NCBI RefSeq assembly: GCF_014203535.1
Contig: NZ_JACHJI010000021.1
Location: forward strand, 1-64,000
DNA: 64,000 nt
From: Streptomyces griseomycini
GTDB lineage: Bacteria; Actinomycetota; Actinomycetes; Streptomycetales; Streptomycetaceae
Reading direction: 5' to 3'
The translations under genes were made by a program, and so were the position numbers. How positions within the stretch are numbered: position 1 is the first letter of the stretch; each line of letters begins with the position of its first letter. Positions 45,221 through 53,162 of the stretch are shown here, piece by piece. The notes under the pieces are model-generated. The model saw nothing but the letters and a program-made list of their open reading frames with translations, was not told the origin of the DNA and searched no databases.

Positions 45221-46383
45221 TGGCTTCCCCTTACCCCGACGGAGACCGGGAAAAGGTAGCGTCCAAGCTGCCCTCGGCGCTCCAACAAGCACTCAAGGTC
45301 CGCGCCGCCGAGCTCAGCCTGGACATCCAGGACGCCGTCGAGGCGGCCATCAACGACTGGCGCGGCAGCACGAGCGGTGGCGCCGAAGTGGACACCGCCG
45401 GTGCGAAGTCGTTCTCCACGTGGCTTCCGCCAGGGCTGTACGAGCAGTTCAAGGAGACCTGCACCGACCGCGGCGTCTCCTACACCCAGGGCCTCGCCCA
45501 GTCGATCCGCGACTGGCTCGACGCGAACCCCTCCCCCCGGCACGGTGCCCGCGGGACCGATCCCGAGCGGAAGATCGTCGGCAACCAGAAGGGCGGGGTC
45601 GGCAAGACCGCCATCTCCGCCGGCATCGGCCAGGCCTACGCCGAGGCGGGCAAGCGCGTCCTCGTCGTCGACTTCGACCCGCAGGGGCACCTCAGCGAAC
45701 AGCTCGGCGTCCCCCAGATCGAACCCAACCACGACAGCCTGGTCTCCCACATGTGCGGTGAGGGCAGCGGGGACCTGCGCGACCTCGTCGTGGAGATAGA
45801 CGATCCGCGGTTCGAGAAGCGCCTGCACGTCCTGCCCGCCTGCTTCGACGGGTTCCTCCTCGACGCGAAGATCGCTGTCGTGGCGACGCAGAAGCGCGGC
45901 TTCCAGAAGGAAGCGGCCCTCGAACTGGCCCTGCGCCCCCTGGAAGCCGACTACGACGTCATCATCGTCGACTGCCCGCCCAGCCTCGGCATCGCCATGG
46001 ACGCCGCCCTCTACTACGGGCGCCGGCGCCGCGGCGAAGCCGCCGGCGTCTCCGGGGTCATCATCCCCGTGCTCGCCGAGGACTCCTCCGCCACCGCCTA
46101 CGGCATGCTCGCCCAGCAGATCGAGGACCTCTGCGAGGACCTCTCCCTCGAGATCGACTACCTCGGCCTGGTCGTCAACCTGTACGACTCCCGCCGCGGT
46201 TACGTCGCCACCTCGTCCCTGGACAACTGGAAGTCGCTCGGCGACCCGAAGGTCCTCGCCGTCATCGGCGACCTGAAGGAACAGCGCGAGGCGGTCCGCA
46301 AGCGGATGCCGCTGCTGACCTACGCGCCCCACAGTGACCAGGCCGAAGCCATGCGCCAGGTAGCGAGGGGAGCCACCCGTTGA
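45220..46383 (+). CDS. parA: ParA partition ATPase with tandem N-terminal ribbon-helix-helix segments
   Basis: The 387-residue protein has a deviant Walker A KGGVGKTAISA (about residue 125), then VLVVDFDPQGHLSEQLG and Walker B VIIVDCPPSLG. This is a ParA/Soj fold driving plasmid segregation with ParB. The first 110 residues hold two ribbon-helix-helix-like blocks: SKLPSALQQALKVRAAELSLDIQDAVEAAINDW and FSTWLPPGLYEQFKETCTDRGVSYTQGLAQSIRDWL. Large ParAs usually carry an HTH here, so this fusion is unusual. ATG 45220 is 16 bases from CAGGAG; a GTG at 45154 in frame is a weaker alternative. Its stop overlaps the parB start. Confidence 0.92.
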   Translation: MASPYPDGDREKVASKLPSALQQALKVRAAELSLDIQDAVEAAINDWRGSTSGGAEVDTAGAKSFSTWLPPGLYEQFKETCTDRGVSYTQGLAQSIRDWLDANPSPRHGARGTDPERKIVGNQKGGVGKTAISAGIGQAYAEAGKRVLVVDFDPQGHLSEQLGVPQIEPNHDSLVSHMCGEGSGDLRDLVVEIDDPRFEKRLHVLPACFDGFLLDAKIAVVATQKRGFQKEAALELALRPLEADYDVIIVDCPPSLGIAMDAALYYGRRRRGEAAGVSGVIIPVLAEDSSATAYGMLAQQIEDLCEDLSLEIDYLGLVVNLYDSRRGYVATSSLDNWKSLGDPKVLAVIGDLKEQREAVRKRMPLLTYAPHSDQAEAMRQVARGATR

Positions 46384-47519
46384 GCAAGGCGGACACCCTG
46401 GGATCGGCACCCGCGTTCGGCGCGGCCCGCGGCGCCCGGTCCTCCCGGCGCAACCTCATCGACAAGACCATCGCCGGCGAGGAGGCGACCACGGCGGCCA
46501 TCACCGAGCTGCCGGTCACCCTCATCAGCGACAACCCCGACAACCCGCGCAACCACCTGCGCAGCCTCGACGAGACGGTGCAGACCGTCCGCGAGCTCGG
46601 CATCATCATCCCCATCGCCGTCGCCACGGTCGACGCCTACCTGCGCAACCGGCCGGACCGCGCCGACGACCTCGACGACGGGGCGCAGTACATCGTCGTC
46701 GACGGCCACCGCCGCCTCGAGGCCGCTCGCCGCGTCGGCATGGCCACCATCCCGGTCCGCGTCGACAACGGACGGGTGGCCACCGACGAGTCCCTCCTCG
46801 AGGCCGCGTTCGTCGCGAACTACCACCGCGACGACATGACGGACCTCGAGGAGGCCCACGCCCTCAAGACCCTGGTCGACTACTACGGCTCCCAGACCAA
46901 GGCGGCCAAGCGGCTGGGCATCCCGCAGAACACCATCTCCAGCAAGCTGTCCCTGCTGAAGCTCACCCCCGAGCTCCAGAAGGACCTGGTGACCGGGGCG
47001 CGGAAGGTGGAGCACGTCCGTAACCTCGGCAAGCTGTCCCCCGAGGAGCAGAAGGCCAAGGCGGACGAACGGGCGGAAGCGGCCCGGAGGAAGGCGGAGG
47101 CCCGGCCGCAGGAGGCCGTCGAGCGCGTCGAGCGCGTGGAACGTGTCGAGCGTTCAGCGGGCCCCGCCGATTATCACGGCGTGATAATCCCGGAGGCGCC
47201 CGCCGGACCGGCCGCTCCGCCGACTCCCCCGCCCCGGCCCGGCGCGGCCGCGCCGTCCGCCGGGCGCGAGCAGGCCCCCGAGCCCGTCCCGGAACCGCGC
47301 ACCGGCGGAGGGGGACCCGGGACGGTGAACACAGAAGCAGCGCAGCCCAAGCAGCCGAAGCGACTCCCCTACGACGACGCCTTCTACTGCGTACATCATC
47401 TCCACCAGAAGATGACGCCCGAGACGTTCGTCCAAGGGGCCCGGGTATGGATGGACATCCTGCGGGAGCAGCACCCGGACGAGTACAAGGCCCTGCTGAC
47501 CGAGCTGGAAGCCCGGTAG
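46380..47519 (+). CDS. parB: ParB partition protein
   Basis: The 379-residue protein has the ParB N-domain (LISDNPDNPRNHLRSLDETVQTVRELGIIIPI, YIVVDGHRRLEAARRVGMATIPVRV, with a GHRR CTP-binding motif). The central HTH reads AHALKTLVDYYGSQTKAAKRLGIPQNTISSKLSLLKL. A charged linker and a C-terminal dimerisation-like region (YDDAFYCVHHLHQKMTPETFVQGARVWMDIL) follow. TTG 46380 overlaps the parA stop and has GAGGGGAG upstream. Its coding sequence contains parS-like site 4, translated as DYHGVII, within the linker. Confidence 0.95.
   Translation: MSKADTLGSAPAFGAARGARSSRRNLIDKTIAGEEATTAAITELPVTLISDNPDNPRNHLRSLDETVQTVRELGIIIPIAVATVDAYLRNRPDRADDLDDGAQYIVVDGHRRLEAARRVGMATIPVRVDNGRVATDESLLEAAFVANYHRDDMTDLEEAHALKTLVDYYGSQTKAAKRLGIPQNTISSKLSLLKLTPELQKDLVTGARKVEHVRNLGKLSPEEQKAKADERAEAARRKAEARPQEAVERVERVERVERSAGPADYHGVIIPEAPAGPAAPPTPPPRPGAAAPSAGREQAPEPVPEPRTGGGGPGTVNTEAAQPKQPKRLPYDDAFYCVHHLHQKMTPETFVQGARVWMDILREQHPDEYKALLTELEAR
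47169..47189. promoter_or_regulatory. parS-like palindrome, site 4, inside parB
   Basis: Arms GATTATCAC and GTGATAATC with a GGC centre, located in the flexible linker region of parB where the encoded residues (DYHGVII) are unlikely to be structurally constrained. This suggests the DNA site itself is selected. Confidence 0.75.
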
Positions 47520-47532
47520 CGGAGGCGTCCAA

Positions 47533-47572
47533 CAACCCCGCTCGCCTCCCTTCACGGGGGCGAGCGGGGTTG
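47533..47572 (+). terminator. 14-bp hairpin after parB
   Basis: Arms CAACCCCGCTCGCC (47533-47546) and GGCGAGCGGGGTTG (47559-47572) with a 12-nt loop, starting 13 bases after the parB stop. Confidence 0.8.
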
Positions 47573-47722
47573 TGCGAGGTGCTACGAAGAGACGGCCTCG
47601 GCAAGTGCCACGCTCGCTGATGAGGATCCGTGAAAAGGCTCTGACCGTAGTTCCGTGAAGCCGCAGGTCGGGCTCCGGGGAACGCCCATGCCCTGGAAGC
47701 CGGCCGGAGGAAGGGGGCCACG

Positions 47723-48241
47723 CTAGAAGGGAGGCTGCCAGTCGCCCCAGCGCGGCTTGTGGCCGGGCGGGGGCCAGGATCCCGTTTCACCCGGATGGAG
47801 CCACAGGCGGCCCTCCCGTTCACGCTCCGGAATCGCGCCTTCCCAGTCGTCGGTGCACCGGTCGGCCCAGGTCCGGCCCACCATGACCGGCCGGGTCACC
47901 ACGCCGCCGGCGACCTCCTGCACCCGCACCACCAGACCGAGCCCGTCGACTCCGGGGTTCCCCCGCGGACCGTAGGACACATCGAGCACCTCACACCCAT
48001 GAGCGTGAGAGAGGAACCGTCCCAGATCGGCTGGGACGCAGGCGGTTAATTTTCTCCCCCAGAGCGTCACCTGCGGTCCGTGGACCGCGTCGGCCGCGAC
48101 GCAGAACAACCAGCCGTCGACGAAGTAGGCGTACACGGCAGACTCCGCACGCCTCGTGCCGAACTCCACGCCCCGGGTCTTCCGAAACGGGTCAGCGCGG
48201 AACCGACGCAGCGACCAAGCGACATCGATGTTCATCGACAT
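47723..48241 (-). CDS. Hypothetical protein, about 172 residues
   Basis: A soluble protein with MSMNIDVAWSLRRFRADPFRKTRGVEFGTRRAESAVYAYFVDGWLFCVAADAVHGPQVTLWGRKLTAC and a Pro/Trp-rich end (GSWPPPGHKPRWGDWQPPF). Codon use is normal. No family is recognised. The start could be 48241 or 48235; neither has a good ribosome-binding site. It is convergent with parB. Confidence 0.55.
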   Translation of the reverse strand: MSMNIDVAWSLRRFRADPFRKTRGVEFGTRRAESAVYAYFVDGWLFCVAADAVHGPQVTLWGRKLTACVPADLGRFLSHAHGCEVLDVSYGPRGNPGVDGLGLVVRVQEVAGGVVTRPVMVGRTWADRCTDDWEGAIPEREREGRLWLHPGETGSWPPPGHKPRWGDWQPPF

Positions 48242-48244
48242 CGA

Positions 48245-49100
48245 TCATGAAGAATCGGTGTCCGTTGACTCTTGAGACGACGTCGAAACGACATCCCCGG
48301 AGAGCGACACGGCCAGCTGGCGACCCTGCGGATCGTGGATCCGTCGGGAGGCGTGCCCTGATCGATGACCGTCCAGTGGTCCCGGCAGCCCCTGGCCGCG
48401 GTCCGCCCGCAGCCCCGAGTATCTGCTGACGACGGCAGGCTCCGGGCCGGAGAGCAGCCCTGCGAGGTACGACTCGCGGAGGCCGTACCGCACTGAGAGA
48501 CACTTTGGCGGGCTCTGCGTCACCACCCGGCGAGACGCGAACCAGATGGGGTGGGAGAACTGGCGGCGGCAGCAGAGCATGCCGGTTCCGTGAACCGCCG
48601 CCCTCTGCCCGCTGTCAGCCGGCCGCAGGCCTCTCCTGGCGGACATCCCCCGCCGCAGCGCGCCCCGAGAAGCCCGACGGCAAGTGAAACCACGGCACAC
48701 GGCGTCATGCCGACCGCCAGAACGGTCCGGCACACGGGGCCCTCCTGTACCAGGGCGATGAAGAACACCGAGCGCCATGCGGTCACGGTGCCGGTCACCA
48801 CTGTGGCGAGGAGCAGAGGGACGGTCAGATGCCGAGGGCTGATGAACCGGAACACGCGGTGATGGCTGGTGGGAACGGACAGGGGGAGTGAGGGCGTGGC
48901 AGATCCGTACGAATTCCGCCATCGCGTCCACGGCACCGCCTGCGAGGAGAAAGCCGGTAACGCCGAACAGCTGAATCCGGTTAGGGATGCGGGTGCGTGA
49001 GGATCCCCGCCGGATCCCGCCCGGTTCGGTGATGCGCACGGAGGGGGTGGGGAAGCGTGTACGCCACGTGTCTGGCCGCAGTGAGTTCCCCTGATGCGGA
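48245..49100. other. Gene-poor region, possibly holding a decayed membrane-protein gene
   Basis: Minus-strand frames alternate. One (about 48780-48900) reads FRFISPRHLTVPLLLATVVTGTVTAWRSVFFIALV and TVLAVGMTPCAVVSLAVGLLGARCGG, two membrane-like segments; another reads LFGVTGFLLAGGAVDAMAEFVRI. They are in different frames, so this may be a frameshifted gene. No intact gene is supported. Confidence 0.35.
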
Positions 49101-49125
49101 AGTCACGACGACGAGGAGGGACCGG

Positions 49126-49296
49126 GTGCCCAAGGTGCAAGCCGCTCACGCCCCACATGACCGTGCCGGACACCTCCACCCACGCACAGGCCGGTGGTGG
49201 GACGACCCCGAGCAGACCGAACCGATCAGCCCCCGCACCCGGCACGCCGGTGAACAGATCCTGGCCGGTCACCCGTACTCCGAGAGGGGGCGGTGA
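49126..49296 (+). CDS. 56-residue peptide, candidate precursor/substrate of the adjacent methyltransferase
   Basis: GTG 49126 has a strong GAGGAGGG (49113-49120) five bases upstream and opens a 56-residue frame. The sequence starts MPKVQAAHAPHDRAGHLHP and has RTGRWWDDPEQTEPISPRTRHAGEQ before ending GHPYSERGR. The stop is 4 bases before the next gene's GTG, so the two are translationally coupled. It is His/Arg-rich with a central WWDDPEQTEP acidic patch. Its position resembles precursor genes next to PIMT-type enzymes in peptide pathways such as graspetides and imiditides. It is not recognised as a known family; the substrate role is inference. Confidence 0.55.
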   Translation: MPKVQAAHAPHDRAGHLHPRTGRWWDDPEQTEPISPRTRHAGEQILAGHPYSERGR

Positions 49297-49300
49297 ACAG

Positions 49301-50599
49301 GTGACCTCCCCGAACACCGGATCCGCTCATACCGCCCCGGCTTTCGGGAGCCCGGCACGAGCCGAAGGAACCACAGCCGCGCCGCCGAGCCGCATGCCGG
49401 ACCCTGCTGCAGCGCGGGCCGCGATGGTCGATCGACTCGAGACCGAAGGCGCTCTGCATCCGGGTCCGGTCCGCGAAGCCCTGGCGGTGCTCCCGAGGGA
49501 GGTGCTGATGCCGCAGGCCTACGTGCGGCGCAGTGCCGTCGGCGAGACACCGCGGTGGGACCTGCTGGACTGGTCGGACCCGCAGGACCGCCCCGAACTG
49601 CTGGAACTGCTGTACGGCGGGGGCAGCGTGCTCGTCCAGCACGACGGCGAGCCGCTCCTGGGCCGGGCGCGCGGGTCGCGGACGGGAGCGTCGATCACGT
49701 CGATGTCCACGGTGATGAGCCTGACCGCCTCGCTGCTCGAGGAGCTGGGTCTCGGGCCCGGGAAGCGAGTCCTGGACGTGGGCACGGGCACGGGGGTGAC
49801 CGCTGCGGTGGCCTGCCAGGTCTGCGGCGACGGTTCGGTGGTCACTCTCGACCGGGACCGGCCTCTCACCGAGGCGGCCGCGGTGCGACTTGCCGACCTC
49901 GGCTTCCGGCCGACGGTGGCATGCGGACCGGGCGAGGAAGGTTTCCCGGACCGGGCCCCGTACGACCGGATCTTCGTGTCCTACGCGGTGGAGCACGTGC
50001 CGGCCGCTCTCGTCGATCAGCTCGCTCGCGGGGGGCGACTGCTGGTGCACGTCACCACCGCGTCCCCGTCGTGGCCCGCCCTCGCCGTCGTCGAGCGCAC
50101 CCTCGACGGGCAGTTCCGCGCTGAGCTACGGGCGGGGGGGTTCGCGCACTGCGCGGGGCACGGCCTGGAGCGGATCCTCCTCACCGAGGAGTTCCGCAGC
50201 CACCTCGCCTCCGAACCGGGCACGTGGACGCAGCAGAGCACGCTGGCCCTGCCCGCGGACACCGACCGGGGTTTCTGGGTGGCGGCCGATCACCTCCTCG
50301 GCGGCAGCCTGGTGCGGGACTTCGCAGCCGAGCACCTGGTGATCGGCGCGCCCTCCTGCGGTTCATGGCTGCGCGTCGAGCCGGCGGGCCACCGACGCTG
50401 GAACGTCACCGTTCGCGGGCCACGGGACATCTGGAAGGAGCTTCAGGACCTTGCCGCTCTGTGGCGGGCAGTCGGTTCTCCCGACCGCTACCGTCTCCTC
50501 TTCGCGCCGGACGGCGGGCAACGGGCGGCGTCGGAGTGCGGACGTCTGTCCTGGCAGCTCCTGGAACCCCCGCTGCCCTATGAAGGAGCCATCTTGTGA
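49301..50599 (+). CDS. Protein-L-isoaspartate-methyltransferase-like enzyme (RiPP-type)
   Basis: The 432-residue protein has an N-terminal MVDRLETEGALHPGPVREALAVLPREVLMPQAYVRR, as in PIMT-fold proteins. The SAM-binding GKRVLDVGTGTGVTAAVA is followed by YDRIFVSYAVEHVPAALVDQLARGGRLLVHV. After about residue 290 there is a long extra domain (FWVAADHLLGGSLVRDFAAEHLVIGAPSCGSWLRVEPAGHRRWNVTVRGP). This long form resembles enzymes from ATP-grasp/graspetide and lanthipeptide clusters rather than housekeeping repair PIMTs. GTG 49301 is coupled to the small upstream peptide. The aspartyl O-methylation role is inferred. Confidence 0.82.
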   Translation: MTSPNTGSAHTAPAFGSPARAEGTTAAPPSRMPDPAAARAAMVDRLETEGALHPGPVREALAVLPREVLMPQAYVRRSAVGETPRWDLLDWSDPQDRPELLELLYGGGSVLVQHDGEPLLGRARGSRTGASITSMSTVMSLTASLLEELGLGPGKRVLDVGTGTGVTAAVACQVCGDGSVVTLDRDRPLTEAAAVRLADLGFRPTVACGPGEEGFPDRAPYDRIFVSYAVEHVPAALVDQLARGGRLLVHVTTASPSWPALAVVERTLDGQFRAELRAGGFAHCAGHGLERILLTEEFRSHLASEPGTWTQQSTLALPADTDRGFWVAADHLLGGSLVRDFAAEHLVIGAPSCGSWLRVEPAGHRRWNVTVRGPRDIWKELQDLAALWRAVGSPDRYRLLFAPDGGQRAASECGRLSWQLLEPPLPYEGAIL

Positions 50600-50738
50600 T
50601 CTCCCCCGCCGATCCTCTGGCCAGCTCCCCGCCGGGGCGGGAGACCTTGTCGTCCACGACCGTGTGCTCGGGTGCCGTGGCAGAGGCCCACCGACCCTGT
50701 GGAGCCGTCCGCTTCGACACCCGGAATCGAGGGACCGA

Positions 50739-51419
50739 ATGAGCGGCAGCGTCGTGTTGATGTCCGACCGGAGGGTGGCGGCGATCCCCGTCCAGGAGTG
50801 CGGCGAGGTCCTCGTCGACGTCCGTGTGCGCGGCCTGCGGGCCGACGCCCGCAAACAGGACCCGGCCGGAGCCTTCGCCCACGTGCGGCGAGGAGTCCTT
50901 ACCCGACTGCTGCACGCGCAGTCGCTGCTGCCCGCCGGGGTGTTCCTCCTCTTCGTGGAGGGGTACCGGCCGCCGTCCCTGCAAAGGCGGTACTTCGAGG
51001 AGTACTCCGACAAGCTGGCCCGCAGCCACCCGGACTGGCGGGCCGCGCAGATCCGCGAGGCCGCCAGCCGTTTCGTGTCGCCCCCGGAGATCGCCCCGCA
51101 CTCCGCCGGCGCGGCCGTCGACGTGACACTGATCGACCACTCGGGCCGCGAATTGGACATGGGCACGCGTGTCAACGCCTCCCCCGAGGAGTCCGACGGC
51201 GCCTGCTACACCGACGCCCCCGGCCTCAGCGACCGGGCCCGCACGAACCGGGCCACGCTGGGTGCCGCGCTGTCCGCGGCTGGACTGGTCAACTACGGCA
51301 CGGAGTGGTGGCACTGGTCGTACGGCGACCGGTACTGGGCGCTTCAGACCAAGCAGCCGGTCGCCCCGTACGGGCCCGTCGAACTGTCACAGCAACACCG
51401 CCGCACCGGCAACCTCTGA
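50739..51419 (+). CDS. VanX/DdpX-like M15 D-Ala-D-Ala dipeptidase
   Basis: The 226-residue zinc peptidase has the arginine in FVEGYRPPSLQRRYFEEY, the zinc-binding APHSAGAAVDVTLID (H and D) and EWWHW in NYGTEWWHWSYGDRYW, which holds the third ligand and catalytic glutamate. VanX-type enzymes cleave free D-Ala-D-Ala or related dipeptides. No vanH or vanA ligase is nearby. Here it sits between two methyltransferases, so it could process a small peptide or serve immunity. ATG 50739 has GAGGG upstream. A 140-base gap separates it from the first methyltransferase. Confidence 0.9.
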   Translation: MSGSVVLMSDRRVAAIPVQECGEVLVDVRVRGLRADARKQDPAGAFAHVRRGVLTRLLHAQSLLPAGVFLLFVEGYRPPSLQRRYFEEYSDKLARSHPDWRAAQIREAASRFVSPPEIAPHSAGAAVDVTLIDHSGRELDMGTRVNASPEESDGACYTDAPGLSDRARTNRATLGAALSAAGLVNYGTEWWHWSYGDRYWALQTKQPVAPYGPVELSQQHRRTGNL

Positions 51420-51436
51420 CACACGAGGAGCGATCC

Positions 51437-52048
51437 GTGGGATACACCCGGACCGACTGGTCCGAGCACTACAACGCCGGCCGCGACTTCCGGCAGCTCG
51501 GGAACGAGGAGAAGAGCTTGCTCGTCAAGCATGCTCCGGCTTCCGTGGGAGGCAGGGCGCTGGACGTCTGCTGCGGCACCGGTGAGCTGGTCGCCTTCAT
51601 GGCCTCGCTGGGCTACACCGTCGACGGCGTCGATTTCGCCGAGGGCGCCCTCGTGCGTGCGCGCACACAGCACGCCGAGACGGAAGGGGTGCGCTGGCTC
51701 TGTCTGGACATCGAACACGACGACTTGGACGACCTCGCCGAGGACGGCTACGACCTGATCACCCTCCGCCTCTGCATCGCCTTCATCCACGACCGCACCC
51801 GCCTCCTGCGCCGTCTGTCCGCGCGGCTGAGCGAAGGCGGAACGCTTGTCGTCGTCACTCCCGTCGTGGCGCACACACCCGAGGAACGACGTCACATCGC
51901 CCTGGACGACAACGAGCTCGCCATGCTCACGGACGGGTTCGGAAAGGCCGAGCGGTTCGACGCCCAAGGCCTGGCAGTGCTGCTGTTGGAGAGCCCGGAA
52001 GGGACGTCCCCTGCCGGGGAGAAAGGGCAACCCGATCCGCTGCCCTGA
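51437..52048 (+). CDS. Class I SAM-dependent methyltransferase
   Basis: The 203-residue protein has ALDVCCGTGELVAFMASLGYTVDGVDFAEGALVRAR (motif I and following), LCLDIEHDDLDDLAEDGYDLITLRLCIAFIHD and a methyltransf_11/25-type layout. The substrate is not recognisable. GTG 51437 follows GAGGAG and the dipeptidase stop by 17 bases, so it is in the same operon. Confidence 0.9.
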   Translation: MGYTRTDWSEHYNAGRDFRQLGNEEKSLLVKHAPASVGGRALDVCCGTGELVAFMASLGYTVDGVDFAEGALVRARTQHAETEGVRWLCLDIEHDDLDDLAEDGYDLITLRLCIAFIHDRTRLLRRLSARLSEGGTLVVVTPVVAHTPEERRHIALDDNELAMLTDGFGKAERFDAQGLAVLLLESPEGTSPAGEKGQPDPLP

Positions 52049-52269
52049 CCGTCCTCGGCTGTCGTTGGACATGAGAACGCCGGCGGTTCGGACACGAGGA
52101 CCGTCAGTGGTCAGGCCGCGTCCGCCCTGCAGTTGACTGCTGCGCGATTTCCTCCGCAGTGCGAGATCACACAGTTCGGCTCCGTCTCCGCCCCGCTGAC
52201 TGACTGGATGGCTGCCTGCCGCCTCGACGTGAAGAACCTCACCGACTGAGGGAGCCGCACTGTGACCAG

Positions 52270-52936
52270 CTACTACCGGCCCCCGCGTCACCCGGGTCGC
52301 GGCCGGGGCGCGGAACTTCGCCGCCGTCGACACCACGCTGGCGTGGTTCGCCTGGGAACTCGCCGACCTCCTCGGCGTCCACGAGACCGACATCAGCCTG
52401 GGCGTCCTGCCCCGCTACCGCGACAAGCGGAAAACCCCCGAGCCCGCTCCGGGGACCAACATCGACGCCCTCGCCCACGCTGGCCGCCTGCTCACCGCCG
52501 ACTTCCTCGCCGAGTCCCTCGGCCGGGACGCCGACCGCGTCACCGACGCGATCGAACACGTCTGGACCCACCCCCACCTCGCTGACCCATGTGCTCTGCG
52601 GCGTCCTCCCACTTCACCCTCACCTCGAGGACCGACGTCCTCACCGACCGGCAGACGAACTGGATCCACCCCGACAACCACACCGAGTCGTGGCGGCATC
52701 CCAACGACGCCCACTACTGGCCGCTGCAACGCGGCGTTCTCAGCGAGCGGGACAGCCGCCGTGCTGTCCCGGGCGTTCTACGAGGGCTCCGTCTCCACCG
52801 ACGCCAAGGAGCCGACCGCGGCCACCGTCGCCGGCCTGCTCGATGCCGGGCTCCTGGTCCGCGCAGACGACGGGACCGCCGTGCTGGCCGACGGCGTCCG
52901 GTACGGCCCCCGCCTCACCGACGCCGGTCCCTGCTG
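52270..52936 (+). pseudogene. Frameshifted gene remnant
   Basis: Protein-like sequence passes through several frames: RVAAGARNFAAVDTTLAWFAWELADLLGVHETDISLGVLPRYRDKRK, then HFTLTSRTDVLTDRQTNWIHPDNHTESWRHPNDAHYW, and finally LSRAFYEGSVSTDAKEPTAATVAGLLDAGLLVRADDGTAVLADGVRYGPRLTDAGPC. None has a start and stop enclosing it all. It looks like a decayed gene, possibly plasmid-related; the family is not recognised. Confidence 0.45.
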
Positions 52937-53162
52937 ACATACCTCACGGCAAAGCCACTGACATCCAGTGGCAGACTCCACCGACCTCTCCGTGGCAGAC
53001 GACACTCGAGCCTCGGTCCGGCCCTTCACCGTTGACTCCTCCCGCCCACCGCTTTATCGTCGCTACTCAGTCAAGATCAAAGTCGAATGGACAAAGGTAC
53101 GTCTCTTACGGGAACGTACGCGGCCGTCGGCCGCCGAGGACCGAGGGGAGGGGCGGCAGCCG

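Noticed and set aside
52968..53162. Upstream in-frame extension of the relaxase
   Set aside because: The strong GGGGAGGGG and the MAWVT start at 53163 fit better; the upstream part is frameshift debris.
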